Assembly: GCF_003286085.1 (NCBI RefSeq)
Contig: NW_020825298.1
Location: forward strand, 8,928,001-8,992,000
DNA from: Drosophila persimilis
Taxonomy: Eukaryota; Arthropoda; Insecta; Diptera; Drosophilidae
Length of the DNA: 64,000 bases
Reading direction: 5' to 3'
Below, piece by piece: positions 43,344 to 55,927 of the stretch; within the stretch, counting starts at the first letter, position 1, and each line of letters begins with the position of its first letter. Position numbers and translations under genes: made by a program. The notes beneath the pieces are model-generated. The model was given only the letters and a program-made list of their open reading frames with translations. It searched no databases and was not told the origin of the DNA.

Positions 43344-46300
43344 GGCGATCCTGAAGACATGGTCCTGCACCTATCTGGCCCTATTCTTGGGAGATATAGC
43401 CTTCCGAAGATTTTGATTTTCACATCGTTTCTGTAGGCTATATCTGTGCTAAACGGCAGCCGATCAGGGCGTGGCCTGTCTTTTCGAGACCGGGAGAGTC
43501 CTGCCAGTCGACTGCAATCGGAAAAAAGGACATCCATTTTTTCACGATTTTCGAAAAAAATCATGATGTCGAGATTTTGATGCCGATCGACAGTATGGAT
43601 CCTCGCGATCCTGGGAGACTTGGTCCTGCACCGATCTGGCCCTATTTTTCTCAGATATAGCCTTCCGAAGATTCGGATGTGCCCATCGTTACAATACTGG
43701 TTTCTTCTGTAGGCTATATCTGTGCTAAACGGCAGCCGATCAGGGCGTGGCCTGTCTTCTCGAGACCGGGAGAGTCCTGCCAGTCGACTGCCATCGGAAA
43801 ATAGGACATCCATTTTTTCACGATTTTCGCAAAAAATCATGATGGTTACATCATTAAATTTGCGAAAAAATCGGCCTCATTTTCGAAGTCGAGATTTTGA
43901 TGCCGATCGACAGTATGGATCCTCGCGATCCTGGGAGACTTGGTCCTGCACCGATCTGGCCCTATTTTTCTCAGATATAGCCTTCCGAAGATTCGGATGT
44001 GCCCATCGTTACAATACTGGTTATTTCGGTAGGCTATATCTGTGCTAAACGGCAGCCGATCAGGGCGTGGCCTGTCTGTCCGTGATCGGGAGAGTCCTGC
44101 CAGTCGACTGCAATCGGAAAAAAGGACATCCATTTTTTCACGATTTTCGCAAAAAATCATGATGGTTACATCATTAAATTTGCAAAAAATCGGCCTCATT
44201 TTCGAAGTCGAGATTTTGATGCCGTTCGACAGTATGGATCCTCGCGATCCTGGGAGACTTGGTCCTGCACCGATCTGGCCCTATTTTTCTCAGATATAGC
44301 CTTCCGAAGATTCGGATGTGCCCATCGTTACAATACTGGTTATTTCGGTAGGCTATATCTGTGCTAAACGGCAGCCGATCAGGGCGTGGCCTGTCTGTCC
44401 GTGATCGGGAGAGTCCTGCCAGTCGACTGCAATCGGAAAAAAGGACATCCATTTTTTCACGATTTTCGCAAAAAATCATGATGGTTACATCATTAAATTT
44501 GCAAAAAATCGGCCTCATTTTCGAAGTCGAGATTTTGATGCCGTTCGACAGTATGGATCCTCGCGATCCTGGGAGACTTGGTCCTGCACCGATCTGGCCC
44601 TATTTTTCTCAGATATAGCCTTCCGAAGATTCGGATGTGCCCATCGTTACAATACTGGTTATTTCGGTAGGCTATATCTGTGCTAAACGGCAGCCGATCA
44701 GGGCGTGGCCTGTCTGTCCGTGATCGGGAGAGTCCTGCCAGTCGACTGCAATCGGAAAAAAGGACATCCATTTTTTCACGATTTTCGCAAAAAATCATGA
44801 TGGTTACATCATTAAATTTGCAAAAAATCGGCCTCATTTTCGAAGTCGAGATTTTGATGCCGATCGACAGTATGGATCCTCGCGATCCTGGGAGACTTGG
44901 TCCTGCACCGATCGGGCCCTATTCATGTGAGATATAGCCTTCCGAAGATTCGGATTTGCACATCGTTACAATACTGGTTTCTTCTGTAGGCTATATCTGT
45001 GCTAAACGGCAGCCGATCAGGGCGTGGCCTGTCTTCTCGAGACCGGGAGAGTCCTGCCAGTCGACTGCCATCGGAAAATAGGACATCCATTTTTTCACGA
45101 TTTTCGCAAAAAATCATGATGTAACCATCATTAAATTTGCAAAAAATCGGCCTCATTTTCGAAGTCGAGATTTTGATGCCGATCGACAGTATGGATCCTC
45201 GCGATCCTGGGAGACTTGGTCCTGCACCGATCTGGCCCTATTTTTCTCAGAGATAGCCTTCCGAAGATTCGGATGTGCCCATCGTTACAATACTGGTTAT
45301 TTCGGTAGGCTATATCTGTGCTAAACGGCAGCCGATCAGGGCGTGGCCTGTCTGTCCGTGATCGGGAGAGTCCTGCCAGTCGACTGCAATCGGAAAAAAG
45401 GACATCCATTTTTTCACGATTTTCGCAAAAAATCATGATGTAACCATCATTAAATTTGCAAAAAATCGGCCTCATTTTCGAAGTCGAGATTTTGATGCCG
45501 TTCGACAGTATGGATCCTCGCGATCCTGGGAGACTTGGTCCTGCACCGATCTGGCCCTATTTTTCTCAGATATAGCCTTCCGAAGATTCGGATGTGCCCA
45601 TCGTTACAATACTGGTTTCTTCTGTAGGCTATATCTGTGCTAAACGGCAGCCGATCAGGGCGTGGCCTGTCTTTTCGAGACCGGGAGAGTCCTGCCAGTC
45701 GACTGCCATCGGAAAATAGGACATCCATTTTTTCACGATTTTCGCAAAAAATCATGATGGTTATATCATTAAATTTGCAAAAAATCGGCCTCATTTTCGA
45801 AGTCGAGATTTTGATGCCGTTCGACAGTATGGATCCTCGCGATCCTGGGAGACTTGGTCCTGCACCGATCTGGCCCTATTTTTCTCAGATATAGCCTTCC
45901 GAAGATTCGGATGGGCCCATCGTTACAATACTGGTTTCTTCTGTAGGCTATATCTGTGCTAAACGGCAGCCGATCAGGGCGTGGCCTGTCTTTTCGAGAC
46001 CGGGAGAGTCCTGCCAGTCGACTGCCATCGGAAAATAGGACATCCATTTTTTCACGATTTTCGCAAAAAATCATGATGGTTATATCATTAAATTTGCAAA
46101 AAATCGGCCTCATTTTCGAAGTCGAGATTTTGATGCCGTTCGACAGTATGGATCCTCGCGATCCTGGGAGACTTGGTCCTGCACCGATCTGGCCCTATTT
46201 TTCTCAGATATAGCCTTCCGAAGATTCGGATGGGCCCATCGTTACAATACTGGTTTCTTCTGTAGGCTATATCTGTGCTAAACGGCAGCCGATCAGGGCG

Positions 46301-49300
46301 TGGCCTGTCTTCTCGAGACCGGGAGAGTCCTGCCAGTCGACTGCCATCGGAAAATAGGACATCCATTTTTTCACGATTTTCGCAAAAAATCATGATGGTT
46401 ACATCATTAAATTTGCAAAAAATCGGCCTCATTTTCGAAGTCGAGATTTTGATGCCGTTCGACAGTATGGATCCTCGCGATCCTGGGAGACTTGGTCCTG
46501 CACCGATCTGGCCCTATTCATGTGAGATATAGCCTTCCGAAGATTCGGATGTGCCCATCGTTACAATACTGGTTATTTCGGTAGGCTATATCTGTGCTAA
46601 ACGGCAGCCGATCAGGGCGTGGCCTGTCTGTCCGTGATCGGGAGAGTCCTGCCAGTCGACTGCAATCGGAAAAAAGGACATCCATTTTTTCACGATTTTC
46701 GCAAAAAATCATGATGGTTACATCATTAAATTTGCAAAAAATCGGCCTCATTTTCGAAGTCGAGATTTTGATGCCGTTCGACAGTATGGATCCTCGCGAT
46801 CCTGGGAGACTTGGTCCTGCACCGATCTGGCCCTATTTTTCTCAGATATAGCCTTCCGAAGATTCGGATGTGCCCATCGTTACAATACTGGTTTCTTCTG
46901 TAGGCTATATCTGTGCTAAACGGCAGCCGATCAGGGCGTGGCCTGTCTTCTCGAGACCGGGAGAGTCCTGCCAGTCGACTGCCATCGGAAAATAGGACAT
47001 CCATTTTTTCACGATTTTCGCAAAAAATCATGATGGTTACATCATTAAATTTGCAAAAAATCGGCCTCATTTTCGAAGTCGAGATTTTGATGCCGATCGA
47101 CAGTATGGATCCTCGCGATCCTGGGAGACTTGGTCCTGCACCGATCTGGCCCTATTTTTCTCAGATATAGCCTTCCGAAGATTCGGATGTGCCCATCGTT
47201 ACAATACTGGTTTCTTCTGTAGGCTATATCTGTGCTAAACGGCAGCCGATCAGGGCGTGGCCTGTCTTTTCGAGACCGGGAGAGTCCTGCCAGTCGACTG
47301 CAATCGGAAAAAAGGACATCCATTTTTTCACGATTTTCGAAAAAAATCATGATGTCGAGATTTTGATGCCGATCGACAGTATGGATCCTCGCGATCCTGG
47401 GAGACTTGGTCCTGCACCGATCTGGCCCTATTTTTCTCAGATATAGCCTTCCGAAGATTCGGATGTGCCCATCGTTACAATACTGGTTTCTTCTGTAGGC
47501 TATATCTGTGCTAAACGGCAGCCGATCAGGGCGTGGCCTGTCTTCTCGAGACCGGGAGAGTCCTGCCAGTCGACTGCCATCGGAAAATAGGACATCCATT
47601 TTTTCACGATTTTCGCAAAAAATCATGATGGTTACATCATTAAATTTGCGAAAAAATCGGCCTCATTTTCGAAGTCGAGATTTTGATGCCGATCGACAGT
47701 ATGGATCCTCGCGATCCTGGGAGACTTGGTCCTGCACCGATCTGGCCCTATTTTTCTCAGATATAGCCTTCCGAAGATTCGGATGTGCCCATCGTTACAA
47801 TACTGGTTATTTCGGTAGGCTATATCTGTGCTAAACGGCAGCCGATCAGGGCGTGGCCTGTCTGTCCGTGATCGGGAGAGTCCTGCCAGTCGACTGCAAT
47901 CGGAAAAAAGGACATCCATTTTTTCACGATTTTCGCAAAAAATCATGATGGTTACATCATTAAATTTGCAAAAAATCGGCCTCATTTTCGAAGTCGAGAT
48001 TTTGATGCCGTTCGACAGTATGGATCCTCGCGATCCTGGGAGACTTGGTCCTGCACCGATCTGGCCCTATTTTTCTCAGATATAGCCTTCCGAAGATTCG
48101 GATGTGCCCATCGTTACAATACTGGTTATTTCGGTAGGCTATATCTGTGCTAAACGGCAGCCGATCAGGGCGTGGCCTGTCTGTCCGTGATCGGGAGAGT
48201 CCTGCCAGTCGACTGCAATCGGAAAAAAGGACATCCATTTTTTCACGATTTTCGCAAAAAATCATGATGGTTACATCATTAAATTTGCAAAGAATCGGCC
48301 TCATTTTCGAAGTCGAGATTTTGATGCCGATCGACAGTATGGATCCTCGCGATCCTGGGAGACTTGGTCCTGCACCGATCGGGCCCTATTCATGTGAGAT
48401 ATAGCCTTCCGAAGATTCGGATTTGCACATCGTTACAATACTGGTTTCTTCTGTAGGCTATATCTGTGCTAAACGGCAGCCGATCAGGGCGTGGCCTGTC
48501 TTCTCGAGACCGGGAGAGTCCTGCCAGTCGACTGCCATCGGAAAATAGGACATCCATTTTTTCACGATTTTCGCAAAAAATCATGATGTAACCATCATTA
48601 AATTTGCAAAAAATCGGCCTCATTTTCGAAGTCGAGATTTTGATGCCGATCGACAGTATGGATCCTCGCGATCCTGGGAGACTTGGTCCTGCACCGATCT
48701 GGCCCTATTTTTCTCAGATATAGCCTTCCGAAGATTCGGATGTGCCCATCGTTACAATACTGGTTATTTCGGTAGGCTATATCTGTGCTAAACGGCAGCC
48801 GATCAGGGCGTGGCCTGTCTTCTCGAGACCGGGAGAGTCCTGCCAGTCGACTGCCATCGGAAAATAGGACATCCATTTTTTCACGATTTTCGCAAAAAAT
48901 CATGATGGTTACATCATTAAATTTGCAAAAAATCGGCCTCATTTTCGAAGTCGAGATTTTGATGCCGTTCGACAGTATGGATCCTCGCGATCCTGGGAGA
49001 CTTGGTCCTGCACCGATCTGGCCCTATTCATGTGAGATATAGCCTTCCGAAGATTCGGATGTGCCCATCGTTACAATACTGGTTATTTCGGTAGGCTATA
49101 TCTGTGCTAAACGGCAGCCGATCAGGGCGTGGCCTGTCTGTCCGTGATCGGGAGAGTCCTGCCAGTCGACTGCAATCGGAAAAAAGGACATCCATTTTTT
49201 CACGATTTTCGCAAAAAATCATGATGGTTACATCATTAAATTTGCAAAAAATCGGCCTCATTTTCGAAGTCGAGATTTTGATGCCGTTCGACAGTATGGA

Positions 49301-51235
49301 TCCTCGCGATCCTGGGAGACTTGGTCCTGCACCGATCTGGCCCTATTTTTCTCAGATATAGCCTTCCGAAGATTCGGATGTGCCCATCGTTACAATACTG
49401 GTTTCTTCTGTAGGCTATATCTGTGATAAACGGCAGCCGATCAGGGCGCGGTATGTCTGTCCGTGATCGGGAGAGTCCTGCCAGTCGACTGCCATCGGAA
49501 AAAAGGACATCCATTTTTTCACGATTTTCGCAAAAAATCATGATGGTTACATCATTAAATTTGCAAAAAATCGGCCTCATTTTCGAAGTCGAGATTTTGA
49601 TGCCGTTCGACAGTATGGATCCTCGCGATCCTGGGAGACTTGGTCCTGCACCGATCTGGCCCTATTTTTCTCAGATATAGCCTTCCGAAGATTCGGATGT
49701 GCCCATCGTTACAATACTGGTTTCTTCTGTAGGCTATATCTGTGCTAAACGGCAGCCGATCAGGGCGTGGCCTGTCTTTTCGAGACCGGGAGAGTCCTGC
49801 CAGTCGACTGCAATCGGAAAAAAGGACATCCATTTTTTCACGATTTTCGCAAAAAATCATGATGGTTACATCATTAAATTTGCCAAAAATCGGCCTCATT
49901 TTCGAAGTCGAGATTTTGATGCCGTTCGACAGTATGGATCCTCGCGATCCTGGGAGACTTGGTCCTGCACCGATCTGGCCCTATTTTTCTCAGATATAGC
50001 CTTCCGAAGATTCGGATGTGCCCATCGTTACAATACTGGTTTCTTCTGTAGGCTATATCTGTGCTAAACGGCAGCCGATCAGGGCGTGGCCTGTCTTCTC
50101 AAGACCGGGAGAGTCCTGCCAGTCGACTGCAATCGGAAAAAAGGACATCCATTTTTTCACGATTTTCGCAAAAAATCATGATGGTTACATCATTAAATTT
50201 GCAAAAAATCGGCCTCATTTTCGAAGTCGAGATTTTGATGCCGATCGACAGTATGGATCCTCGCGATCCTGGGAGACTTGGTCCTGCACCGATCTGGCCC
50301 TATTTTTCTCAGATATAGCCTTCCGAAGATTCGGATGTGCCCATCGTTACAATACTGGTTATTTCGGTAGGCTATATCTGTGCTAAACGGCAGCCGATCA
50401 GGGCGTGGCCTGTCTGTCCGTGATCGGGAGAGTCCTGCCAGTCGACTGCAATCGGAAAAAAGGACATCCATTTTTTCACGATTTTCGCAAAAAATCATGA
50501 TGTAACCATCATTAAATTTGCAAAAAATCGGCCTCATTTTCGAAGTCGAGATTTTGATGCCGTTCGACAGTATGGATCCTCGCGATCCTGGGAGACTTGG
50601 TCCTGCACCGATCTGGCCCTATTTTTCTCAGATATAGCCTTCCGAAGATCCGGATGTGCCCATCGTTACAATACTGGTTATTTCGGTAGGCTATATCTGT
50701 GCTAAACGGCAGCCGATCAGGGCGTGGCCTGTCTGTCCGTGATCGGGAGAGTCCTGCCAGTCGACTGCAATCGGAAAAAAGGACATCCATTTTTTCACGA
50801 TTTTCGCAAAAAATCATGATGGTTACATCATTAAATTTGCAAAAAAACGGCCTCATTTTCGAAGTCGAGATTTTGATGCCGTTCGACAGTATGGATCCTC
50901 GCGATCCTGGGAGACTTGGTCCTGCACCGATCTGGCCCTATTTTTCTCAGATATAGCCTTCCGAAGATTCGGATGTGCCCATCGTTACAATACTGGTTAT
51001 TTCGGTAGGCTATATCTGTGCTAAACGGCAGCCGATCAGGGCGCGGTATGTCTGTCCGTGATCGGGAGAGTCCTGCCAGTCGACTGCCATCGGAAAAAAG
51101 GACATCCATTTTTTCACGATTTTCGCAAAAAATCATGATGTAACCATCATTAAATTTGCAAAAAATCGGCCTCATTTTCGAAGTCGAGATTTTGATGCCG
51201 TTCGACAGTATGGATCCTCGCGATCCTGGGAGACA
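43344..51235 (+). repeat. 319-bp satellite array, about 25 units
   Basis: The word CGACAGTATGGATCCTCGCG recurs about every 319 bp, 25 times. Nearly all units are 319 bp; two (ending near 43590 and 47375) are 276 bp because of the same 43-bp deletion, and two are 320 bp. Units differ at a few linked sites, falling into classes (TCTGTCCGTGATCGGG versus TCTTCTCGAGACCGGG; GATCGACAG versus GTTCGACAG), which shows local homogenisation. Identity between units is very high (over 95 percent by eye). The first unit, at the left edge, is degenerate. Confidence 0.95.
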
Positions 51236-54027
51236 TGGTCCTGCCTATCAAAGTTAAGATTTACATCTGCAGCGTAAGGAATAAAACCAGTATTTTAATT
51301 ATTTGCTCAGCCAAAAGACTTGGGCGCTGTATCTCGGCCAAGCTGGGCCGGATGGGAGAAAGACCTCTCCCAGTTAAGCATCAAGTGGACGGACAAATCA
51401 AGCTTATCCTCGCCCGGACGGACAAGCAGCTGCTCGAGATGAAAATGTCGTAGTTTTGAATCTGAAGCTCAAATATTTCACCGACTACAAGTAGAAGGGT
51501 AAGTGAATCCAAACTCTTCCTAGTACTATCTTACCTTGCCTTACACGCTGTATACTTCTCAGTTCCCAGGCCCCCAGATCCCAGCCCCCCCCCAGATCAT
51601 ACAATCGCAGGTCAGAGGACATTTTAAGCGTGAAGGAACCCCCCAGAATCCATGCCATCCAGGAAGCTCGTACGTTCGCCGCTCGCCGGGCAGTTGGTAC
51701 TTTCCACCGCTGAATCAGGACTCATACAGGATGAATAGAATATAGAATATATGTATATAGAATAGAATATAGAGTAACAATCCTATCTGTAATTCAGCTT
51801 GTGTCAAAATGTCCTTTTGATTATAATAAACAAAATTATCAACAATTTTTGGTGCGTTTCTCTTTCTGGGAAATCTGGGAAAAAAATCCCTTGATCATGG
51901 GTAAGGACTTCATTAAGGATATTTTCAGATCACGAATAGGCCCACAAAAAAACGAGAATCGGTTATATTTATAGCTGGGGAAAATATCCTTGATCCTTGA
52001 GAAGGACTCCATCAAATCAAGGATTTTCTTACGGTCACAGGAAGCCATAGCACGCCCAGATCGGGCTATAAATACCCTAGAAAGCTAAATATGTATAGCT
52101 GGGGATGTTGTAGTCCTTGTGCAAGGATCAAGCATATTGTTTTCCGATCACAGGAAGCAATGGCATGCCCAGATTGACACTGAAATAACTGAGATAACAA
52201 GCTATATAGGAATGGAGGAACTATCCTTGATCCCTGATCCTTGATCCGTGATCCAGGAATCCGTGGCACGCCAGGTTCGGCCCACGAATAACCGAGAAAC
52301 CGAAATATTTATAGCTGGGGAAATTTTCCTAGATCCTTGATAAGGATAATCAAATCAAGGATATTTTTCGGCCACAGGAAAATGTGGCACGCCAGGATAG
52401 GCCCACAAATTGCGGAGTTACGGACTATTATTGTTTAATAAAAAAAAATAGTTGTTGTACAACAACAACCCTCAGAATAGCTTCTGCACAAAAAGCAGAA
52501 AACGAGAATTTCAGGTCTGGGATACCAGGCGAACAGAAATCAGCAGAAGGTCGCTGGGTTTTTTTAAATTTTTTAAAATTTTCAACCGTTTTTGCGCCCC
52601 AAAAGTATGCATCAAGTTTTACACATACGTTATTAAACTAAATCCGAAATCCGAAAGCTGATGCATACTTTTGGGGTGTGAAAAACGGTTGAAAATTTTA
52701 AAAAATTTAAAAAAACCCAGCGACCTTCTGCTGATTTCTGTTCGCCTGGTATCCCAGACCTGAAATTCTCGTTTTCTGCTTTTTGTGCAGAAGCTATTCT
52801 GATGGTTGTTGTTGTACAACAACTATTTTTTTTTATTAAACAATAATAGTCCGTAACTCCGCAATTTGTGGGCCTATCCTGGCGTGCCACATTTTCCTGT
52901 GGCCGAAAAATATCCTTGATTTGATTATCCTTATCAAGGATCTAGGAAAATTTCCCCAGCTATAAATATTTCGGTTTCTCGGTTATTCGTGGGCCGAACC
53001 TGGCGTGCCACGGATTCCTGGATCACGGATCAAGGATCAGGGATCAAGGATAGTTCCTCCATTCCTATATAGCTTGTTATCTCAGTTATTTCAGTGTCAA
53101 TCTGGGCATGCCATTGCTTCCTGTGATCGGAAAACAATATGCTTGATCCTTGCACAAGGACTACAACATCCCCAGCTATACATATTTAGCTTTCTAGGGT
53201 ATTTATAGCCCGATCTGGGCGTGCTATGGCTTCCTGTGACCGTAAGAAAATCCTTGATTTGATGGAGTCCTTCTCAAGGATCAAGGATATTTTCCCCAGC
53301 TATAAATATAACCGATTCTCGTTTTTTTGTGGGCCTATTCGTGATCTGAAAATATCCTTAATGAAGTCCTTACCCATGATCAAGGGATTTTTTTCCCAGA
53401 TTTCCCAGAAAGAGAAACGCACCAAAAATTGTTGATAATTTTGTTTATTATAATCAAAAGGACATTTTGACACAAGCTGAATTACAGATAAGATTGTTAC
53501 TCTATATTCTATTCTATATACATATATTCTATATTCTATTCATCCTGTATGAGTCCTGATTCAGCGGTGGAAAGTACCAACTGCCCGGCGAGCGGCGAAC
53601 GTACGAACGTCCTGGATGGCATGGATTCTGGGGGATTCCTTCACGCTTAAAATGTCCTCTGACCAGCGATTGTATGATCTGGGGGGATCTAGGGGCCTGA
53701 GAACTGAAAAGTATACAGCGTGTAAGGCAAGGTAAGATAGTACTAGGAAGAGTTTGGATTCACTTACCCTTCTACTTGTAGTCGGTGAAATATTTGAGCT
53801 TCAGATTCAAAACTACGACATTTTCATCTCGAGCAGCTGCTTGTCCGTCCGGGCGAGGATAAGCTTGATTTGTCCGTCCACTTGATGCTTAACTGGGAGA
53901 GGTCTTTCCCCCATCCGGCCCAGCTTGGCCGAGATACAGCGAATAAGTCTTTTGGCTGAGCAAATAATTAAAATACTGGTTTTATTCCTTACGCTGCAGA
54001 TGTAAATCTTAACTTTGATAGGCAGGA
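51236..54027. repeat. near-perfect palindrome, 1.37-kb arms, 48-bp centre
   Basis: 51236-52612 is the reverse complement of 52661-54027 with only scattered differences. The centre is 52613-52660. Inside each arm are diverged subrepeats of about 110-130 bp around phrases like TATAGCTGGGGA, CCTTGATCCTTG and TCACAGGAAGC (left arm about 51840-52430), and an AT-rich TAGAATA run (about 51735-51775). A 72-codon frame sits at the outer end of each arm (51235-51453 and its mirror), but its product is not recognised. The hairpin potential is extreme. Confidence 0.93.
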
Positions 54028-54868
54028 CTCTCCCGATCACGGACAGACAGGCCACGCCCTGATCGGCTGCCGTTTAGCACAGATATAGCCTACAGAAGAA
54101 ACCAGTATTGTAACGATGGGCACATCCGAATCTTCGGAAGGCTATATCTGAGAAAAATAGGGCCAGATCGGTGCAGGACCAAGTCTCCCAGGATCGCGAG
54201 GATCCATACTGTCGAACGGCATCAAAATCTCGACTTCGAAAATGAGGCCGTTTTTTGGCAAATTTAATGATGTAACCATCATGATTTTTTTCGAAAATCG
54301 TGAAAATATGGATGGCTTTTTTTCCGATTGCAGTCGACTGGCAGGACTCTCCCGGTCTCGAAAAGACAGGCCACGCCCTGATCGGCTGCCGTTTAGCACA
54401 GATATAGCCTACCGAAATAATCAGTATTGTAACGATGGGCACATCCGAATCTTCGGAAGGCTATATCTGAGAAAAATAGGGCCAGATCGGTGCAGGACCA
54501 AGTCTCCCAGGATCGCGAGGATCCATACTGTCGAACGGCATCAAAACCTCGACTTCGAAAATGAGGCCGATTTTTGGCAAATTTAATGATGTAACCATCA
54601 TGATTTTTTGCGAAAATCGTGAAAAAATGGATGTCCTTTTTTCCGATTGCAGTCGACTGGCAGGACTCTCCCGATCACGGACAGACAGGCCACGCCCTGA
54701 TCGGCTGCCGTTTAGCACAGATATAGCCTACAGAAGAAACCAGTATTGTAACGAATTGTAGTATTCGTATTGTGCAAATCCGAATCTTCGGAAGGCTATA
54801 TCTCAGAAAAATTGGGCCAGACCGGTTCAGGACCAAGTCTCCCAGGATCGCGAGGATCCAGACTGTCC
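54025..54868 (-). repeat. inverted 319-bp satellite units, about 2.5 copies
   Basis: Same unit as the left array on the opposite strand. The outermost unit is more diverged and carries a short internal duplication near 54750. It ends within the unit at about 54868. Confidence 0.92.
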
Positions 54869-55927
54869 AGCCCAGACTAAATCATGTTCCGAGGGCGCAC
54901 TGCATCGTGGCCCAGTGTGGGGAGTTCGCACCACTGGAGCGGGCGAACTGCTAAAATAAAGGGAAGAGTTAAAGAAAATTAATAAATAATAACTCAACAA
55001 CTTTATCTGGTGGTGTAAGAGGGGGGATCGCGGCAAAGCAGTTTGTGGCTATTGAGGGTCTCGCTCACACTGGATGCATTTTCCGTCTTATAGAGTGGAG
55101 CCGTACTAAGGTGTAGTGCATTAGGATATCTTTAAGATATATTTTTTAAATTTAAATGTTTATTATTTTATTTAGATTCAGGGGTTCTTTGGGGAACTAA
55201 ATCTTAGAGCTCCGCTGATCTAATAAACTAGAAGCTGACACATTTTGATCTGAAAGAATGAAACGAATTAATTATCATCATTTTTTCATTAATTAATCAT
55301 TAATTATCATTTCAATTATCATAGAAATTTGATATGTACTTTATATGTATGTACATCAGGTAAGAACAGTGTGATCCATTTAAATTGGTTATGTACAGAA
55401 GAACGCATTGGTACCTCCGCTACGAAATCGCCCACAGAAATGGAACCATAAGAAGGAGAACTAGCGTTCCCAATCCGAGCTCTGTAAATTAATTAAACCT
55501 TACTAAAATGAATACTTCTCTGAACAATTTATTTTTAGGACTAACCAATCAGGATAACTGAAAAAATCCAAGACGAGGAAAGAATAAATGCTGTTGAAGT
55601 AATCGCCAAGACGTCTTAAAACATTTAGACGAACTTCATAGCAAATAAGAGAACACAAAAGGGGTCTGTGACGGTGGGGTCCAGTGATATATCGATCTGT
55701 TCATTTTATACCCATTCTATTTGAGTAATCGTAGGTACACATTTGGAGACATATAACATACACGATAATTCGACTTAAAACTATTAACTAAAATTATACA
55801 TGAAATGGCATTAATAAACTATATATATAACATGGAGTGAGTTTCGTCTTAAAGCTATATCAGAATGCCACTAAGTAGTATTGTTGTCTAACTTAAGCTA
55901 GCTGGCTGCTTCCAGGCATCTACACGT
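54869..55927. other. spacer and 3' UTR of Pvr
   Basis: No supported gene. The first 90 bp after the foldback element are GC-rich and unlike the rest. The remainder is AT-rich and the part next to 55927 is probably Pvr 3' UTR. Confidence 0.55.

Larger units (their letters stand above)
43344..54868. mobile_element. giant foldback element with satellite arms, no transposase
   Basis: The whole region folds on itself. The left outer arm is an array of 319-bp repeats (43344-51235), then a palindrome (51236-54027) with a 48-bp centre, then the same 319-bp repeat in inverted orientation (54025-54868). Long inverted repeats built from tandem units around a small non-coding centre are the mark of foldback (FB) transposons; a D. 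virilis FB element, Tetris, is known to have seeded a satellite. No transposase gene is visible and no clear target-site duplication was found. Open frames of 77-193 codons inside the array arise because the unit lacks stops in some frames; as 319 is not a multiple of three they shift frame from unit to unit, so I do not call them genes. Confidence 0.8.

Noticed and set aside
43334-51175. Many 77-193-codon open frames on both strands in the satellite array
   Set aside because: They repeat with the 319-bp period, shift frame from unit to unit, have no start context or family match, and exist on both strands. Treated as by-products of a repeat without stops.
43344-51235. CRISPR-like array
   Set aside because: Units are contiguous 319-bp satellite copies without spacers, in a fly genome.
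52384-52890. Mirror-image open frames of 67-85 codons around the palindrome centre
   Set aside because: They are identical because of the palindrome; no codon bias or family match.
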